DNA from: CAZFLY01 sp964519995
GTDB taxonomy: Bacteria; Planctomycetota; Phycisphaerae; Sedimentisphaerales; Anaerobacaceae
Direction of reading: 5' to 3'
NCBI GenBank assembly: GCA_964519995.1
Contig: CAZFLY010000102.1
Location: 1 to 6,661 of the forward strand
DNA length: 6,661 bases
The notes under the pieces: generated by a model
Told to the model about the DNA's origin: nothing
What the model saw: the letters and a program-made list of their open reading frames with translations, nothing else
The model's database searches: none
In this document: piece by piece, positions 5,487-6,661 of the stretch
Numbering within the stretch: the stretch's first letter is position 1
How the letters are laid out: every line of letters starts with the position of its first letter
Position numbers and translations under genes: made by a program

Positions 5487-5502
5487 TGGCACATTGCTTG
5501 CT
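5487..5502 (+). promoter_or_regulatory. Sigma-54 (-24/-12) promoter upstream of the NifX-like genes
   Basis: TGGCAC-ATTGC-TTGCT matches the sigma-54 consensus TGGCAC-N5-TTGCW at every defined position. The invariant GG (5488-5489) and GC (5500-5501) are exactly 12 nt apart. Transcription should start near 5513, only about 16 nt before ATG 5529, and the leader still includes TGAGG as ribosome site. A partial IHF-like match (AATCACTATTTTTT) lies just upstream at about 5472-5486. Confidence 0.85.
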
Positions 5503-5528
5503 CCAGATTATTTCTGAGGCTTAATGAA

Positions 5529-5933
5529 ATGAAGATAGCGATACCAGTATGGAATGGTTTTGTTTCTAGTGTATTTGACTTTGCCCACAGGCTTCTGCTG
5601 GTTGATATCGAAAACGGCAAAGAGATAAGCCGGTCGGAAGTCTCGCTACAAGCTGAGTCACTGCCTGAGCGGGCAGGTAGGCTGAGAGACTTAGGAGTTA
5701 ATGTATTAGTATGTGGAGCAATTTCAAAAGCACTTGCAAACATGGTTACAGCATCAGGAATTCAGGTGCTGCCGTACGTAACTGGCCGGTTTGACGATGT
5801 GTTACAGGCGTATTTCACCGGCCAATTGGTACATCCGCAGTTTACTATGCCGGGTTACTGGCCCGGTGCGCGAAGAGGCTTTGGGGGTTGGCGGCGAGGG
5901 TGTCGATGGCGTGGTGGACGTGGAAAGTTTTGA
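5529..5933 (+). CDS. NifX/NifB-type (dinitrogenase Fe-Mo cofactor biosynthesis fold) protein with Arg/Gly/Trp-rich tail
   Basis: A 134-residue protein. Residues 1-100 have the PF02579-type fold seen in NifX, NifY, the NifB C-terminus and many stand-alone proteins of anaerobes. It starts MKIAIPVWNGFVSSVFDFAH, followed by LLLVDIENGKE and VNVLVCGAISKALANMV (Cys62). Members bind metal-sulfur clusters or cofactors, but stand-alone ones are found in organisms without nitrogenase, and their role is mostly unknown. Residues about 110-134 form an unusual tail rich in Gly, Arg and Trp (YWPGARRGFGGWRRGCRW...), with one Cys125 and a strong positive charge. ATG 5529 has TGAGG nine bases upstream; a competing ATG at 5524 meets a stop after one codon. 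It is the first gene behind the sigma-54 promoter and is probably co-transcribed with the next one, 60 nt away. No nifHDK or nifB is in view, so a nitrogen-fixation role should not be assumed. Confidence 0.85.
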   Translation: MKIAIPVWNGFVSSVFDFAHRLLLVDIENGKEISRSEVSLQAESLPERAGRLRDLGVNVLVCGAISKALANMVTASGIQVLPYVTGRFDDVLQAYFTGQLVHPQFTMPGYWPGARRGFGGWRRGCRWRGGRGKF

Positions 5934-5993
5934 GTGTTTGCCGTAAGGCATCCTGTGGGGAGTTTTAAGTTAAACGTAAGAACGAAAAACAAT

Positions 5994-6356
5994 ATGAAAA
6001 TCGCAGTAACAGCACAGGGAAATGAATTGTCAAGTGAAGTTGATCTTAGATTCGGACGTGCCAAATGGCTTATTATTGTTGATACCGAAACGGGTGATTA
6101 CGAAGCTCACGATAACATTGTGAATTTGAATGCTGTCCAGGGAGCAGGCATTCAAACAGGGCAAAATATAGCTAATCTGGGTGTCGAAGCAGTAATAACC
6201 GGTAACGTGGGTCCTAATGCTTTCAAGACACTTAAGGCGGCGAATGTAAAGATATTTCTTAGTGAGACTCAGACGGTTCAAGACGCGGCAAATTCGTTCA
6301 AAGCCGGCAAATTAAAAGAGGTAGACCAGGCTAATGTCGAAGGCCATTGGATTTAG
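5994..6356 (+). CDS. NifX/NifB-type small protein (PF02579 family)
   Basis: A 120-residue protein of the NifX/NifB fold. It starts MKIAVTAQGNELSSEVDLRF and continues GRAKWLIIVDTETG. Next come NLNAVQGAGIQTGQNIANLG, then VEAVITGNVGPNAFKTLKAA, and it ends in KAGKLKEVDQANVEGHW. This is the typical stand-alone type in anaerobic bacteria and archaea. It contains no cysteine at all, so any cluster binding would use other residues. The frame is open upstream to a GTG at 5934, but the family consistently begins at MKIAVTAQG and the extra 20 residues are not conserved-looking, so ATG 5994 is chosen. Its ribosome site is weak (AAGAA). It lies 60 nt after the first NifX-like gene, on the same strand behind the sigma-54 promoter, and is probably its partner. 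The substrate is unknown. Confidence 0.88.
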   Translation: MKIAVTAQGNELSSEVDLRFGRAKWLIIVDTETGDYEAHDNIVNLNAVQGAGIQTGQNIANLGVEAVITGNVGPNAFKTLKAANVKIFLSETQTVQDAANSFKAGKLKEVDQANVEGHWI

Positions 6357-6385
6357 AATTTTTGCTCTTTAGAAAAGGATACGGT

Positions 6386-6519
6386 TGTCATTTCGAGCGA
6401 GTTCCCCTTCTTGCTTTCGCAAGAAAGCAGGGGAGCGAGTCGAGAAATCTGCATGCAATGGCGTTGCGAGCCCAGATTTCTCCACTCCGTTAGCTTCGCT
6501 CACTACGGTCGAAATGACA
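6386..6519. repeat. Palindromic interspersed repeat (two inverted TGTCATTTCGA...AGAAATCT units)
   Basis: Exact 11-bp terminal inverted repeats, TGTCATTTCGA (6386-6396) and TCGAAATGACA (6509-6519), bound a 134-bp element. Inner inverted copies of AGAAATCT (6443-6450) and AGATTTCT (6474-6481) show that it is two head-to-head units around a 23-nt spacer starting with GCATGC. The left unit carries an internal hairpin, TTCTTGC-TTTC-GCAAGAA (6408-6425), flanked by CCCC and GGGG. Similar GTCATTTCGAGC...GAGAAATCT repeats occur in many copies in several bacterial phyla. No clear target duplication or coding sequence is seen. It follows the second NifX-like gene by 29 nt and could also act as a transcript-end structure. 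Confidence 0.75.
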
Positions 6520-6567
6520 TCTTTTTTACAAAGCAAGAATTTTGTTTTCAAATAGGTAAGTAGAATT

Positions 6568-6661
6568 ATGCGGATTTATTTGGATTGTATTCCTTGTTTT
6601 ATTCGGCAGGCACTTGATGCAGCAAGACTGGTAACTGACGATGAGAAAATTCACGAACAGG
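6568..6661 (+). CDS. DUF89 (ARMT1-like) protein, N-terminal fragment cut by window edge
   Basis: Thirty-one codons from ATG 6568 to the right edge. They read MRIYLDCIPCFIRQALDAAR and then LVTDDEKIHEQ. The N-terminal LDCIPCFxRQALxAARxxTDD pattern, with the CxxC pair at Cys7 and Cys10, is characteristic of the bacterial/archaeal DUF89 family. DUF89 proteins are metal-dependent phosphatases proposed to remove damaged phosphometabolites; the CxxC subgroup's role is unclear. AGG at 6554-6556 lies about 11 bases upstream as a possible ribosome site. It is separated from the NifX-like genes by the palindromic repeat, so co-transcription is uncertain. The call rests on a short stretch, but one that is distinctive. 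Confidence 0.75.
   Translation, partial: MRIYLDCIPCFIRQALDAARLVTDDEKIHEQ

Noticed and set aside
5170..5743. Minus-strand open frames near the activator end (5170-5385) and the first NifX-like gene (5477-5743)
   Set aside because: They overlap well-supported plus-strand genes and the sigma-54 promoter region and show no domain.
5934..5993. 20-residue N-terminal extension of the second NifX-like protein from GTG 5934
   Set aside because: The family starts at MKIAVTAQG (ATG 5994). The extension resembles translated intergenic sequence, although the GTG directly abuts the preceding stop.
5529..6356. Assignment of the two NifX-like genes to nitrogen fixation
   Set aside because: No nifHDK, nifB, nifE or nifN is present, and stand-alone members of this family are common in non-fixing anaerobes.
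6369..6551. Minus-strand open frame of 60 codons
   Set aside because: It lies almost entirely within the palindromic repeat, and its translation is the typical spurious product of such repeats.

Overview
This 6.7 kb window looks like chromosomal DNA from an anaerobic or microaerophilic bacterium. It carries a Mrp-type cation/proton antiporter operon, a CoA-disulfide/sulfur-reductase-like flavoprotein, thioredoxins, a sigma-54 activator, NifX/NifB-type small proteins and a DUF89 protein. This mix is familiar from anaerobic lineages such as Desulfobacterota and Planctomycetota (Phycisphaerae) and related groups. The window alone does not settle the phylum, and no marker gene is present.

Layout. 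Bases 1-3751 are all transcribed on the minus strand. Reading leftwards from 3751, a membrane-anchored DUF6132-thioredoxin fusion overlaps by 8 nt a minimal 91-residue thioredoxin with a CLPC active site. A 128-nt gap follows, then mrpE, an FAD/NAD(P)-dependent disulfide oxidoreductase, a small ArsR-family regulator, mrpF, and mrpG, which runs off the left edge. The E-F-G block at the head of the operon resembles the Mbh/Mbx-like subunit order, but the oxidoreductase and ArsR gene are inserted between E and F. A perfect 20-bp AT-rich palindrome between arsR and mrpF is a candidate operator.

A 192-nt divergent intergenic region (3752-3943) separates this from the plus-strand half. It holds a good sigma-70-like promoter for the thioredoxin pair. 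On the plus strand comes a PAS-AAA+-Fis sigma-54 activator (449 aa). A 235-nt gap follows, with palindromic candidate activator sites and a near-consensus -24/-12 promoter (TGGCAC-N5-TTGCT). Two NifX/NifB-fold proteins follow that promoter, the first with an Arg/Gly/Trp-rich tail. Then come a 134-bp palindromic repeat and the 5' end of a DUF89 gene, cut by the right edge.

How it may work together (inference). The left half looks like a thiol-redox module fused to an ion-translocating complex: thioredoxins, a disulfide reductase and a two-cysteine ArsR regulator sit with Mrp subunits. The right half looks like a self-contained sigma-54 circuit, in which a cysteine-bearing PAS activator drives adjacent NifX-like genes through a -24/-12 promoter. 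No tRNA, rRNA, CRISPR array, transposase or phage gene was seen.
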